Source: Phytophthora vignae f. sp. vignae
Taxonomy: Eukaryota > Oomycota > Peronosporomycetes > Peronosporales > Peronosporaceae
DNA: 64,000 nucleotides
Reading direction: 5' to 3'
NCBI GenBank assembly: GCA_016169955.1
Contig: JABJUM010000055.1
Span: 124,001-188,000, forward strand
Shown here: in pieces, positions 8,115-18,129 of the stretch
Layout: the number at the start of each line of letters is the position of its first letter
Position numbering within the stretch: the first letter of the stretch is position 1
Position numbers and translations under genes: made by a program
The notes under the pieces: model-generated
Told to the model about the DNA's origin: nothing
What the model saw: only the letters and a program-made list of their open reading frames with translations
Databases searched by the model: none

Positions 8115-11100
8115 GTATTGCATCTATGCATACGTAAACAAGAACACGGTAGATCGAGTAAGTGGACGGACTGATCTACGCGGTAATACATGTGATCTGC
8201 ATGCGAAAGCTGCCGCCAAGGTCTTGAGTCTACATCGATCGGACAACTTCAGCCGCTCTGACGCCGAAGTGCCCTTGGATCTCCAGTCTGGAGAAACTCG
8301 GGGTTATTGGAAGCAGCGCAGACCGGAGGAATGGTTCAGGCCAGCTGATGGGGAAGTGACGACTGAGATCCCGAGGTATGATCAGGATCGAAGTCTGCCT
8401 CGCGTCAGCAAACACCGCCGATCTGGTGATGGGGTGACCGATCTACTTCCTGGAGAGTCCAGGGGGTATTGGAAACACCATTCGCCAGGTAAGTGGTTCC
8501 GTCAGGCCAAGATCACTGGCAAGATCAACAATGAGAAGTCGATCTTACTCTTAGACACCGGCGCCGAGGTGTCCATCGTGGACACCGCCTTTGCTCGTAA
8601 GGTGGGGTGCTATGCCGACACGAGTCAGAGCCAGGAGTGTGTGGGAATCGGCGAAAGCGTGTACATGACGGAAGGAAGGACCAGGATCAAGGTTACACTA
8701 GCAGGATCGCTGGTGTATTTCTTCGATATCTGGGTCGGTGATCTGTCAGGACAAGAGGCGATCCTGGGTATGGAGTTCATGGTCCCCACTGGGATCCGCC
8801 TCGATCTCGCGGACGGCTCCATCTGTCTGCCCGACGAAGTCAAGATCCAGCTCAGCGGACGCCGACAGCTGTATAATGACAACGTTCGACATGTGTGCGT
8901 GGATCAAGGAGTCCAGATCGCGATCGGAGACTCGTTCGAGCTTCCGCTGCGGGTGAAGGTGACAGATCGAGAGAAGCTGTGGGTTACTCGCGAAGATCGT
9001 TGGGTGCCGACCGTGGTCCGTGGACCTGGTCGGATCCGATATCTCCAGGTCACCAACATCGGGGACAAGGACCTCGTCTTGCACCGGAATGAACGGATCG
9101 CGATGTGGCTGGCCGGAGATCGGATACCCCGTGTGCCAGGATACGTGTCGATCGGGTCCCGTCGCTACATGGAATGGCAGAACTTAGCCTTCCAAGCCAC
9201 GACGGAGGACCGGCTGGCTAACGAGGAAGTACCAGCGGGGCCGCCAGTATCGGCCGTCGAGCGACCGACTTATCCGACGCCCCGAGCCATTCTCCGGAGA
9301 CCCGAGGTGTCCCCGATCGCCGATCAGTCGGTAGGCCCACTCGATCCGACAAGTGGATCGGAGGTGAAGCACTCCGATCCGGGGGTGGCTGCCGTTGATG
9401 CGTTTCGATCAGGGGGTGAATCGCGGCATGCAGCGATGGATGCCGCGAAGCCACAAGTTGATGAAGTCTCAGAGAACGGCGGAACAGTGTCCTCTCACGT
9501 GCCATCGGCCGATCAGGTCGACGGCTGTACCGTCGAACCAGATCTCGGGGGCGGGAGTACAGATCGGGTACCCCATGTGGCGAACTTAGCCGTCGAAGAG
9601 CCGAAACCGAATGATGATAAAGCTAGTGACGGTGTTCCAGCATCGGAACGACGGTCCCATGTGGTCGAAGCCTCATTGATCGTTGGAGGTGATCAGGTAG
9701 AACTCGAGACCAAGTCCACCGCCAATCAGGATGATCCAGTTGCGACTGTACCAGATCGAGATGTTGACGCGGATGATCAAGATGTCGACGCTGATGATCA
9801 AGTCCATTACCACGAGGGCGGGAATTTATCAGCCGAAGACGTTGAGGGCGAATTAGCGGTGCTTCCGGAAATTGTGATCTCGACGACAGATGAGGTGAAG
9901 ATCGACGACATCAAGGTGGGAGATCTGGAGTTCAACACCCCGGAGGAGATCGATCGACTGCGAAAGAAGATCTGGCACAGGAGGCACCTGCTGATCGGCA
10001 AGGGCAATGCGCTTCCGCCAGCTGCCCGGGGCGTCACCTGCGATATCGACGTGGGCGATGCGAAACCGATCGCCCAACGAGTTCGGAAGGTCGCGCCTCA
10101 GTTCGTGGAGAAGGTGTCGGATCTGATCAAGGGATTGCTGTCGGCCAAGATGATCAGGAAGTCCCGATCGCCGTGGGCCTCGCCGATCGTCGTGATCATC
10201 AAGAAGAACGGCGTGGATATCCGACTCTGCATCGATTATCGGCTCGTCAACAGTCTGACCCGGCTCATGGTGTATCCAATGCCCCTGATCAATGATCTGC
10301 TGGAAGATCTGGACAAGGTGCTCTGGTATTGCTCTTTGGATATGGCTAGTGGATTCTGGATGGTGACAATGACCGATAGAGCTCGTGCGATCTCGGCCTT
10401 TATCACCCACATGGGTCTGTTTGAATGGAATCAGATGCCGTTCGGCCTGAAGAACGCTCCTCAGATCTATCAGCGACTTCTGGACGACGCGCTGTACGGG
10501 TTCACCAGGATCCCGCGATCGTCGGGCTCTGAAGTCACTACGGACTTGATCGAGTCAGGAGAACCAGAAGATCCGGGGCGTCCATCAGTGCTGGGACGCA
10601 GATCGTACATCGATGACATCCTGGTGACGGCCGGATCATGGGATGAGCTGTGTGATCGTGTGGATCACCTGCTGGATGCTTGCGATAAGTGGAACCTCTC
10701 GATCAGTGTGGAGAAGAGCTCTTGGGGATGCGCAAGGTGGACTATCTAGGACATCGCGTGTCGAACGATGGACTGGAGGCCAATCCGAAGGACCTCGCGG
10801 CTCTGACAGATCTGCCGTTCCCTGGATCGCTCCGATCAATGCAGTCTTTCTTGGGCAGTCTTAACTACTACAGCCGTTTCCTGGAAGACTACGCGATCTA
10901 CGCGGCAATCCTGTATGAACTGCGCGAGGTAGGCTTTGCCGAGTTGAAGAAGCGTCCAGATCTGCGCCAGATCATGGATGGTCAAGTGTCGAACTCAGTA
11001 GATCGGAACCCGGCAGACCCCGATCGGACACACGTTCCTGAAGTCGAAGTTGGAGACGAACGTTGGATCCGTGCTCATCGTGCGTTCTCGACATTGAAGA

Positions 11101-13817
11101 CGAAGATCGCGACGACACCGATCCTGCGGCATTTCGATCGCGATCGAACTCCGGTTCTGATCGTGTATGCGAGTGACTGGGCGATCTCGGCCGCGCTGAT
11201 GCAGGAGCATGATCAGATCTACCATCCTGTTACCTTCGCCAGTCGAACACTGAAATCGAATGAACTGAACTACAACGTGGTGGAGAAGGAAGTGCTGGCG
11301 CTGTTACGGATCCTGGACTTGAACTACAATATGCTGGTTGGACGATCGATCCGGGTCCTGACCCGACACTCGACGTTGGCGTGGCTGTTCCGATCGCCTG
11401 GTCTTCAAGGCCGATTGGGTCAGTGGGCTGCACTCCTATCGCCCTGGACTCTCGTGATCACGAAGTGCACCAAGCGAGAGGACGAGCTATTAGGGGCGAT
11501 CGCCGCTAGTATTACACCTCGATCGGACGTTGACGACGCGTTGATCGCGATCGCACCGAAGAAAGAACCCCGGCGGAAAATCCAGGCCCCGATCCCGACT
11601 GTGCGCGCCGACGAGGAGCTGCTGGTGATAAGTTTTGACGGATCCGCCCGTGTCAAGCGAGGCGGGGGCGCGTACAGTGCGATCTTGTGGAAGTTGCCCG
11701 AATGGAGTATGGTGAAGGCACGATCGGGCTATGCTGAAGGGCTGACGGTCAATGAGGCGGAGTATCACGGTCTGTTGTTGGGCTTCGACCTCCTCGACGG
11801 CATGGATCGCGGCCGATTGGTGGTTTGCGGCGACTCCAACCTGGTGATCCGGCAAGTACGGGGCGAGATCGACTGCAAGGCACCCAAGCTGACGTTGTTG
11901 AAGCAGAAGGTGCTCGATCGGCTACGGAACTGGCCAGATCATGAACTGTTACATGTGAAACGCGATTGGAACGGAAGCGCAGACAGTCTGGCCAGCGCAG
12001 CACTCCAACGTCAAGGGGGCGTCGTCGTCGAGGATGAGGTCGATCACGTGGATCTGGTGACATTGAACCGGCTCGATGAGATCCTGGTTGTCAGATCTGA
12101 CGAACCGATCGCCCGGCTATCACCGATGACTACCCGATCGAATGCCAGATCACGGCCGAATCCGACTGTCATGCAGGAAGAGTTCGTGCGAGGACTGCGG
12201 ATCGATCGGATTCGTCGAGCCCAAGATGAAGAGGTGTGGATCGCGGGCATGAAGAAGTACCTGATGGGAGATGTGGCTGATCTGACGCAGGATGAGGCTC
12301 GATCCTACGGCAACATTGCGGCGCACTACGAGATCGATGACAATGATCTGCTGTTCTACTGTCCGCCCACCAAGAGATCGGAGGCGGATCGAGACGGATT
12401 GATGAGACTGGTTGCACCGGAGACGCTGCACCAGGATATCTTACACCACTATCACTCTACTGTGGAAGGCGGCCACCAAGGGATTGGGCGTACCTATCAG
12501 CGGGTCCGTGATCACTTTCACTGGAGAGGTCTCTTCAGGAGTGTGCAGAAGTACGTCGGAGAGTGTGTCGATTGTGAGACCGGCAAAGGGCGACCCACGA
12601 TCAGGGGCGAGTCGCCGGGGAACATCCAGGCGACCTACCCGTTCCAGATCATAGCGATGGATCACATACCTTCGCTGCCCAAGTCGTACAAGGGTAACAC
12701 TGAACTGCTGATCTGGGTCGATCTGTTCACGGGACACGTGATCGCGAAGGCCAGCTCCTCCCGAACGGCGCAGACGATCGCCGAATCTTACGAAGAGTGT
12801 GTGTTCCGGCGATTCGGTGCCAGCGAGGTGATCAGGCATGATCGCGAACCGGGATTTATGGCTGACTTCTTCCGCGCCTTCAACAAGATCCTGGGTATGC
12901 GTCAGCGAGCGACGATGGCTTATCGACCCCAAGCCAACGGTACTGCAGAGCGAATGGTACAGACAGCGACGAGAGCCTTGAAGATGTTCGTGGAGGATCT
13001 GGATCAGAGGGATTGGGATGAGTACGCAGAGCGATTGACTTTCGCGATCAACACGGCTCAAGATCGGATCCGTGGAGACTCGCCCTTTTACCTGGTGCAT
13101 GGTTGGGATCCCCGATCGACGCTCGAGGCGACGATACCTTTGGGTAGTACTCGGACGCGGGATCAGAATCCTCGGCGGTGGCGCTATCGGATCCAGAGGC
13201 ACTACGATCAAGCTCGAAGTCAGGTGAATGCTCGCCTACGGGAGGCGATCGCGGATCGGGCCGATCGACACAATGAAGAAGTTCGACCGCACTCGATCGA
13301 GGCTGGATCCCAGGTGTGGCTGTACCTGGACCGTGTGAAGGAAGGATATGCCCGGAAGCTAGCCCATCTGTGGCACGGCCCATTCCGTGTGGCCGAGAAG
13401 GTGAACGAGTACACGATGAAGCTTCAGATCGCTGGCACGGACTATCACCTGTTCCCGATCGTGCATGTGTCCAAGCTGAAGTTGGTTAAGGACTTCCCCG
13501 ATCGACCGCAGACCGCACTCACGGTGAACGAGGCCGATCGACTAGACTTCGACGAAATCTTACTTCCGGAGGACAGTTGGACCCCCGATCGAGACGCGAA
13601 CGAGTACGAAGTGGAAAAGATCGTGGACATGAGGACGGGCAGAAGGACGCGGTACGGCCGGACGTATCGGGAGTTCCTGGTACATTGGAAGGGTTACGAC
13701 GATCCTGACTGGGTAGACGAAGCCGATCTCAACTGTGGAGCTCTATTGTACGAGTTCCTTCGAGATCGTGTGAACCGGAACCGGTTTAATGCGATGCAGT
13801 CTCATGAGGAAGAGTGA
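8068..13817 (+). pseudogene. pol polyprotein of element A right copy, one 1-bp deletion
   Basis: Reads in the -1 frame of gag. Order: linker with two GYWK...WF repeats (about 8290-8510); protease with LLLDTGAEV (about 8550); a 400-codon acidic, low-conservation spacer; RT from about 9990 (IRLCIDYRLVN, LDMASGFW, active site SYIDDILV near 10605); classical RNase H (VYASDWAISAALMQ, about 11160); a second RNase H (SFDGSARVKRGGGAYSAI, about 11630; VNEAEYHGL; CGDSNLVIRQV; HVKRDWNGSADSLA); integrase with an HHCC finger (12440-12580) and D, D, E near 12660, 12837 and 12948; GPF motif (HGPFRV); chromodomain (EYEVEKIV, FLVHWKGYDDPDW, about 13600-13720). At 10724-10727 four G replace five in B, breaking the frame in RT; otherwise it is open to the TGA-free end at TGA 13815. 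Pol would make cDNA and integrate it; the chromodomain may steer targeting. Confidence 0.92.
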
Positions 13818-13828
13818 GATCGGACCGC

Positions 13829-13851
13829 CAAGGCGAGCTGGTCGCCTTGGT
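13829..13851 (+). terminator. Hairpin just after the pol stop
   Basis: CCAAGGCGA pairs with TCGCCTTGG across a 5-base loop, 12 bases after the pol stop. In B (34228-34250) one stem base is changed but still pairs as G-U. It could act in 3' processing or RNA stability; the function is unknown. Confidence 0.4.
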
Positions 13852-14163
13852 GAGCGAGATAGATGACGGATCGACGGGGAGGCCGTCGATCGGAGGAGGG
13901 GGCTGCATATGGATGCATGTATACGTGTGAAGGGTGCCGATCTGAAGGTTGTGGGATGGCTGCGAGGTGTTACGAGGTTGGATCTTGGCTGATTGCGGTG
14001 AATTAGTGGAGCGACACAAGACGAAGACACATGACGAAAAGACGGAGATAAATTGAGCGGAGTGGCGATTACAGAGGATCGGCCTCCGAACGACTACGAC
14101 CCGGGGTGAGCTGCCTAACTAACGTGCTGGTCGCTGGAGCCGATCGTGTGAGCTGAGCCGAAC
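13852..14163. other. Sequence between pol and the antisense ORF, possible last antisense exon
   Basis: No sense gene seen. On the minus strand the antisense ORF reaches CAACC followed by GTAAGT (near 14150), and a GGCAG acceptor-like end lies about 60 bases further on, so a short last exon ending near 14069 is possible. Up to about 13990 the sequence resembles the post-pol DNA of B. Confidence 0.35.
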
Positions 14164-15018
14164 TTACGGTTGTTGAGCGCCGACGTTGGGGTTGAACTTG
14201 TTCCGGAGACGCGGGATCTGCCGAGCAGGGTGGTCCTGAGGACGATCGCGATACTGGTTCCGCCAAGGGTCGTGGGTGTCGGCCTCGATCAGGGCGGTCA
14301 GGAGATCGGTCGGCTCGCCTTGGTGCTGAGTAGGATTGCCAGCATTCGCCGCTCGGGACACCACGCCGGGGTACCACGTCACCGCGTCTCGCAGACGAAC
14401 CGGGGTCTGCAGGAAAAACGGATAGCAGCAGTAGATCGACGTCGGCCCACATCGCCCGCATCATCGGCAACATGGTGGCCACCAACTGGCGCCACCGATC
14501 GCCAAGACGGATCCGCCGCGATCGACGATCGGCATGATATTGCCCGATGACCGGGTCTTGGCGTTGTTGACCAGTGATCGGGAGATAATGAGTCGTCTCC
14601 CAAAAGGCCTGGCGGTGTTGCTCCTCGAGCTGCAGGTAGGCTGTGGCGATCCGGCCCAATGGAGTGGCGGCACCTCGATGGAGTGCCAGATCGAACGTCA
14701 ACGGGTCCGCCGGATTTTGCAGAACCTGCCAGGGGCGAGCTGCCAGCAACGCAGTGATATTCGGCCCGGTGATCAGGTCGTCCCGGTAGCCGGTTCCAGC
14801 GGCAGGCTGTCCCGCGAACGAGAGCCGGGAAGAGCCATCCTTCAGGCAGGAGCAGATGATGAGTCAGTGTCGACAAGATCATGCCAGTGATCTGTAGCTG
14901 ACGCAACAGCACCGAAGGCCACGGATCGGTGTCACCCTGGGTGAGCGCCCTGGGGGCGTTGAAACCAGGGATCATGGCCCCGATCGGGAACAATGGGGGT
15001 ACCAGAGCCCGAGGCCTA

Positions 15019-15126
15019 GGCGATCCTGGCGGGGATCCTGGTGGCGATCGTGGGGGAGATCCCGGTGGCGAACGCGGAGGCGATCGGGGCGGAGATCCGG
15101 GTGGCGAACATGGGGGCGACCGAGAA
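15019..15126 (-). repeat. Tandem 12-bp units encoding SPPG/SPPR repeats
   Basis: On + the units look like GGCGATCCTGGT and GGGGGAGATCCC; the minus strand reads SPPGSPPRSPPRSPPG and so on for about 8 units in the antisense ORF. Confidence 0.7.
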
Positions 15127-15865
15127 CGCGCCGATCCAGATCGAGAATGTATCGATATGACGGAGGGCGATCGCGAACGGGTCCGAGAGGTATGAGTTCG
15201 CGCCGGCGAAGTGGATTGGCGGCGGGCCTCCGATCGGGACCGAGCCAGCGCGGCGAGAGCCTCCTGATCGGTCCCCTCAGACTCGGACCCTTCCTCTTCG
15301 GCGCTAGACTCAGCCGAGCTCGACTTCCCCTCGGGCGACCGATCCGTTTCCCGAGATGGGTGGGACGAGTTGGACTCCTCTCGATCGGACTTCTCGGACT
15401 CGTGCTCGTTGTCCTTCTTGTCTTCGGTGGACGAATCCGACTCCTCTCGATCGGATCGCTCAGACTCGTGCTCGCCGCCCGCCTTGCGTTGATCAGGTGG
15501 AGGTTGGTCCTTGGCGGGTGACTCTTGGCCCTGATCCGGCGGGGAGAAGGAAGGGGACGGAGATCTCGAAGGCGATCGACTCGGGGATCGACTGCGCGGT
15601 GGCGGTGCTGACCGCGCGCGCTTATGAGCGTGTCCTGCCGAATCGGGAGACCCCGAACGACTGCGACCGCGACGAGCGGGCGTGATCGGCGCACATTGCC
15701 GACGCCCGATCCATTGCGCCACCCCGGACAAGGTGTCGGCGACCCTCTCGAGATCTTCATTGGAACGATCGCTGACACGGCGTAGCAATGCGTAGGCGTT
15801 CTGGACGTCTACGAACTGGGCATCCTGGGCCCGGATCACTTGTTGTGCACTTTCGACGCAGGATC

Positions 15866-15930
15866 CTGTGATACAATGATAGGGTTAGTCAAGATCTATG
15901 GGAGATCAGAGTTGGAGAAGGACTACTTAC
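15866..15930 (-). other. Spliceosomal intron in the antisense ORF (65 bp)
   Basis: On the minus strand: donor GTAAGTAG, branch-like CTAACCC, and acceptor TTGTATCACAG. Removal joins C to GA to form an Arg codon and keeps a continuous coiled-coil frame, whereas reading through hits TAG within the donor. All three signals fit oomycete and fungal introns. Confidence 0.75.
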
Positions 15931-16975
15931 GGAGATCGGCGTTGTCCCGGAGGGCAGTGTCGCGATCCTGATTCGCTCGGGCGAGGTCGGCACGGAGCTG
16001 TTGGGCCTCTGCCACCGACGCATCCCGATCCCGGTGCGCTTGAGCCAGGTCGTCACGGAGCTGTCGGACTTCCCCCGCGGACGCGTCTCGAGCGGCACGA
16101 ACCAGACGTAATTCTCCCTCGGTCTGGTGGAGGTTGGCGCGAAGCCGATCCAGATCGGCGCCGTCCCCAGCAGGGGGCGTCGGGAGCGAGGCGGCTGAAG
16201 CGGACGCGGGAGCGGGAGATCCATGTGCAGCTAGCGCAGCCTCAGTCGTCTGAAGGGCAGCCTGGACGCGATCGAGGCTCCCACGTGTGATTCGCAGCTC
16301 ATAGTTCGCCATGTCCAGTTCATGCTCTTGAGCCGAGACTTGCGATCGGAGGTCGGATATGTCGGCCGAGGCGAGATCCAGTTGATGATCGAGGTCATCG
16401 CGGGTGGCGCGAGCGTCAGCGTGCTCAGCCTGGGTGCGAGACAGTCGACGATCCATATCCTGCATCTCGGCCGCCTGTTGCGCGAGCTGGTCCCGGAGAT
16501 CCTTGATCAGCTGCGGGCCCTGCCCCTGAACACTCTGTTGGAGATCGTCCACTTCGGTCTGGAGGCGACGGATCTCGTCTTCCTGAGACCCACGGTAGCG
16601 CCCAAGGTCCTGCAAGTCGGCGGTCAGCTCGCGGACGGTGTCATCCAGCCGCGCCCGGTCGCGGATCATGGTCGATCGCGAGGCGTAGGCACACGACAAC
16701 TCAGCTTCGAGGCGGGCGATCCGGCGAGCCGCGTCGGGAGAGGCCGTGGTGCGTCGAGAAGCCGGCGATCGCGTCGATCGAGGCGTCGAGTGGGTTGATC
16801 GTGGCGAACCGTGGTCGGAATCGTCGCCGTCCGGTGGACTAGGCGGATGCGCAGGCGGACCGGGTGGTGGTGTGCTCATCGGAGAGAGATCTGATCTGCG
16901 TTCGAGCCGGCAAATTCGAAAGTGACCAAGAAGCAACTGTCCGAAGTGAGCCGCTGTGCGACACAACTTACGGGC

Positions 16976-16985
16976 AGGGGGCGGA
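16976..16985 (+). promoter_or_regulatory. Polypurine tract of element A
   Basis: AGGGGGCGGA directly before the 3' LTR TGTGG. B has the same sequence at the same place. Confidence 0.75.
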
Positions 16986-18129
16986 TGTGGAGAAGCGCCG
17001 GATAAGAATCCTTCTCGAACGATGTTCTCCGAGAAAGGCTGCAGAGCCGATCGATGGAATCAGGTGGGATCGGCGATCGAGTGACAGGCGTCGGACGTGG
17101 AGCCAGATCGGAAGGAGATCTCAGGCGATCAAGTGACGTCGACGCGTAAGAGGCTTATATCAGGGTGGACTACGGGAGATCGCACCCGGATCGTAATGCA
17201 GAGGTGGCGAGTGAAGACCTAGGCCGGGATCGACGTCAAGCCCCAGAGATCCAAGTCGTCCAAGTACCAGAGTGGGCGGATCGGAAGCGGATGGCGATCT
17301 GCCCAAGTCGTCGATCGAGGGTGGATCGCAGATCGCCGATCGAGGGTCGATCGTAGAAGTCGATCGGGAGTGGATCGCCGATCGCCGATCGCGATCGCCG
17401 ATCAGCCAAGATGGGAGGCACAGGAGAACGAAGCCGGGGCAAGAATCCGGTAGTTGTTTGGTTGTAGGAGGATAGGCAGGATGGTAGCGGTAGGGAGACA
17501 CCAGCTAAACACCAATCAGAGTAGAATTTGCACCAGAGAGCACAAGTCCCCTCAAGTCGCCAAGACCCAGGAACTACATTGGCCTCGGCAAGCGTCGCCA
17601 CTTCGGGTAGTGAACTAGCGGTACGGTTAAGACTGGATTAATACATTGGCCAGCTTGACCTACTCTAGCGATCTATTTCTTGTGTGCGAACCCTCGATCG
17701 ACCGGATACTGCTTGGCCGGCGATCGTTCTCCTCTCGATCAACCTCGATCCCGCTATAGGAAGCGGCAAGCAACTCAAGGAAGGAAGGAACACACCCGAA
17801 AGGGCAACCACAGGCCTTGGATCGACTCCAGGCCGGCCGATCGCAGCGAAGAACCCTCGATCGGAACGTATACTCGGACGCAGAGCGAAGATTCCCGCGC
17901 TGCTCCACAAACCATCCCCGCGTCACGCCAAGACATTCGATCTTCACCAAGTGCTGCATCCTCGGAGCCCCGAGAGAGCAGATCCAGCCCGCCGACGGGT
18001 ACACAAGGTGAAAACAAGTTCAGCCGATCACAGATCGTTGGGGGACCCCCTCCGTTAGTCGGTGTCTGGGCGCTGGTGGGAAGCTCGATCAAGCCTTAAC
18101 CAGATTTTGGCCGATCCCGCTACACCACA
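16986..18129 (+). repeat. 3' LTR of element A right copy (1144 bp)
   Basis: TGTGGAGAAG to CTACACCACA. It lacks 20 bp present in the 5' LTR (GATC repeat area) and differs at about 13 positions. It is followed directly by integrase codons of element I. Confidence 0.93.

Larger units (their letters stand above)
1..9021. repeat. Near-perfect inverted repeat (palindrome), arms at least 4492 bp
   Basis: Base x on the left pairs with base 9022-x on the right. Arms run 1-4492 and 4530-9021 around a 37-bp unique core. The left arm reaches the window edge without losing identity, so the true repeat is longer. Each arm carries an LTR, gag and the start of pol of the same element, 5' ends facing. I found only four arm differences from the proteins (around 2113/6909, 4162/4860, the LTR near 3727/5295 and the leader near 3236/5786). 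Comparison with other copies suggests two derived changes on each arm. Both arms share the 12-base homopolymer frameshift in gag, so the duplication came after that mutation. It could be a genuine inverted duplication or an assembly fold-back; the independent changes on both arms favour the first. Confidence 0.95.
14164..16879 (-). pseudogene. Antisense ORF of element A: coiled-coil, RS-rich protein, decayed
   Basis: Lies between pol and 3' LTR, on the opposite strand. Exon 1 (15931-16879, starting MSTPPPGPPAHPP) is Pro/Ser-rich and then a long coiled coil (RIARLEAELSCAYA through AQHRD-type heptads to DNADLR). A 65-bp intron joins it in frame to exon 2 (CVESAQQVIRAQDAQF). Exon 2 continues with an RS domain (RSRSPSRSPSRSPSPS), duplicated acidic HESE(R/K)SDREES units, SPPGSPPR repeats, then a globular part. 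The globular part is open only if the frame changes near 14800 and again at a T-rich stretch near 14415; it ends with DTHDPWRNQYRD, matching HEPWRN in E and SEPWRA in F. So it is probably a broken gene of about 870 codons. Function unknown; no similarity to Gag or Pol that I recognise. Its promoter would have to lie antisense in the 3' LTR or the 106 bp beside it. Confidence 0.75.
4531..18129 (+). mobile_element. Ty3/gypsy chromodomain element A, right copy, full length (13.6 kb)
   Basis: Order: 5' LTR, PBS overlapping the gag start, gag, -1 frameshift signal, pol (protease, RT, RNase H, second RNase H, integrase, chromodomain), antisense ORF with intron, polypurine tract, 3' LTR. The two LTRs differ by about 13 substitutions and a 20-bp indel over 1.15 kb by my count, so the insertion is fairly recent, yet gag has a homopolymer frameshift, pol a 1-bp deletion and the antisense ORF at least two frame breaks. 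It is inserted in the integrase gene of element I (18130 onward). The element is unusually rich in GATC. Confidence 0.93.
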
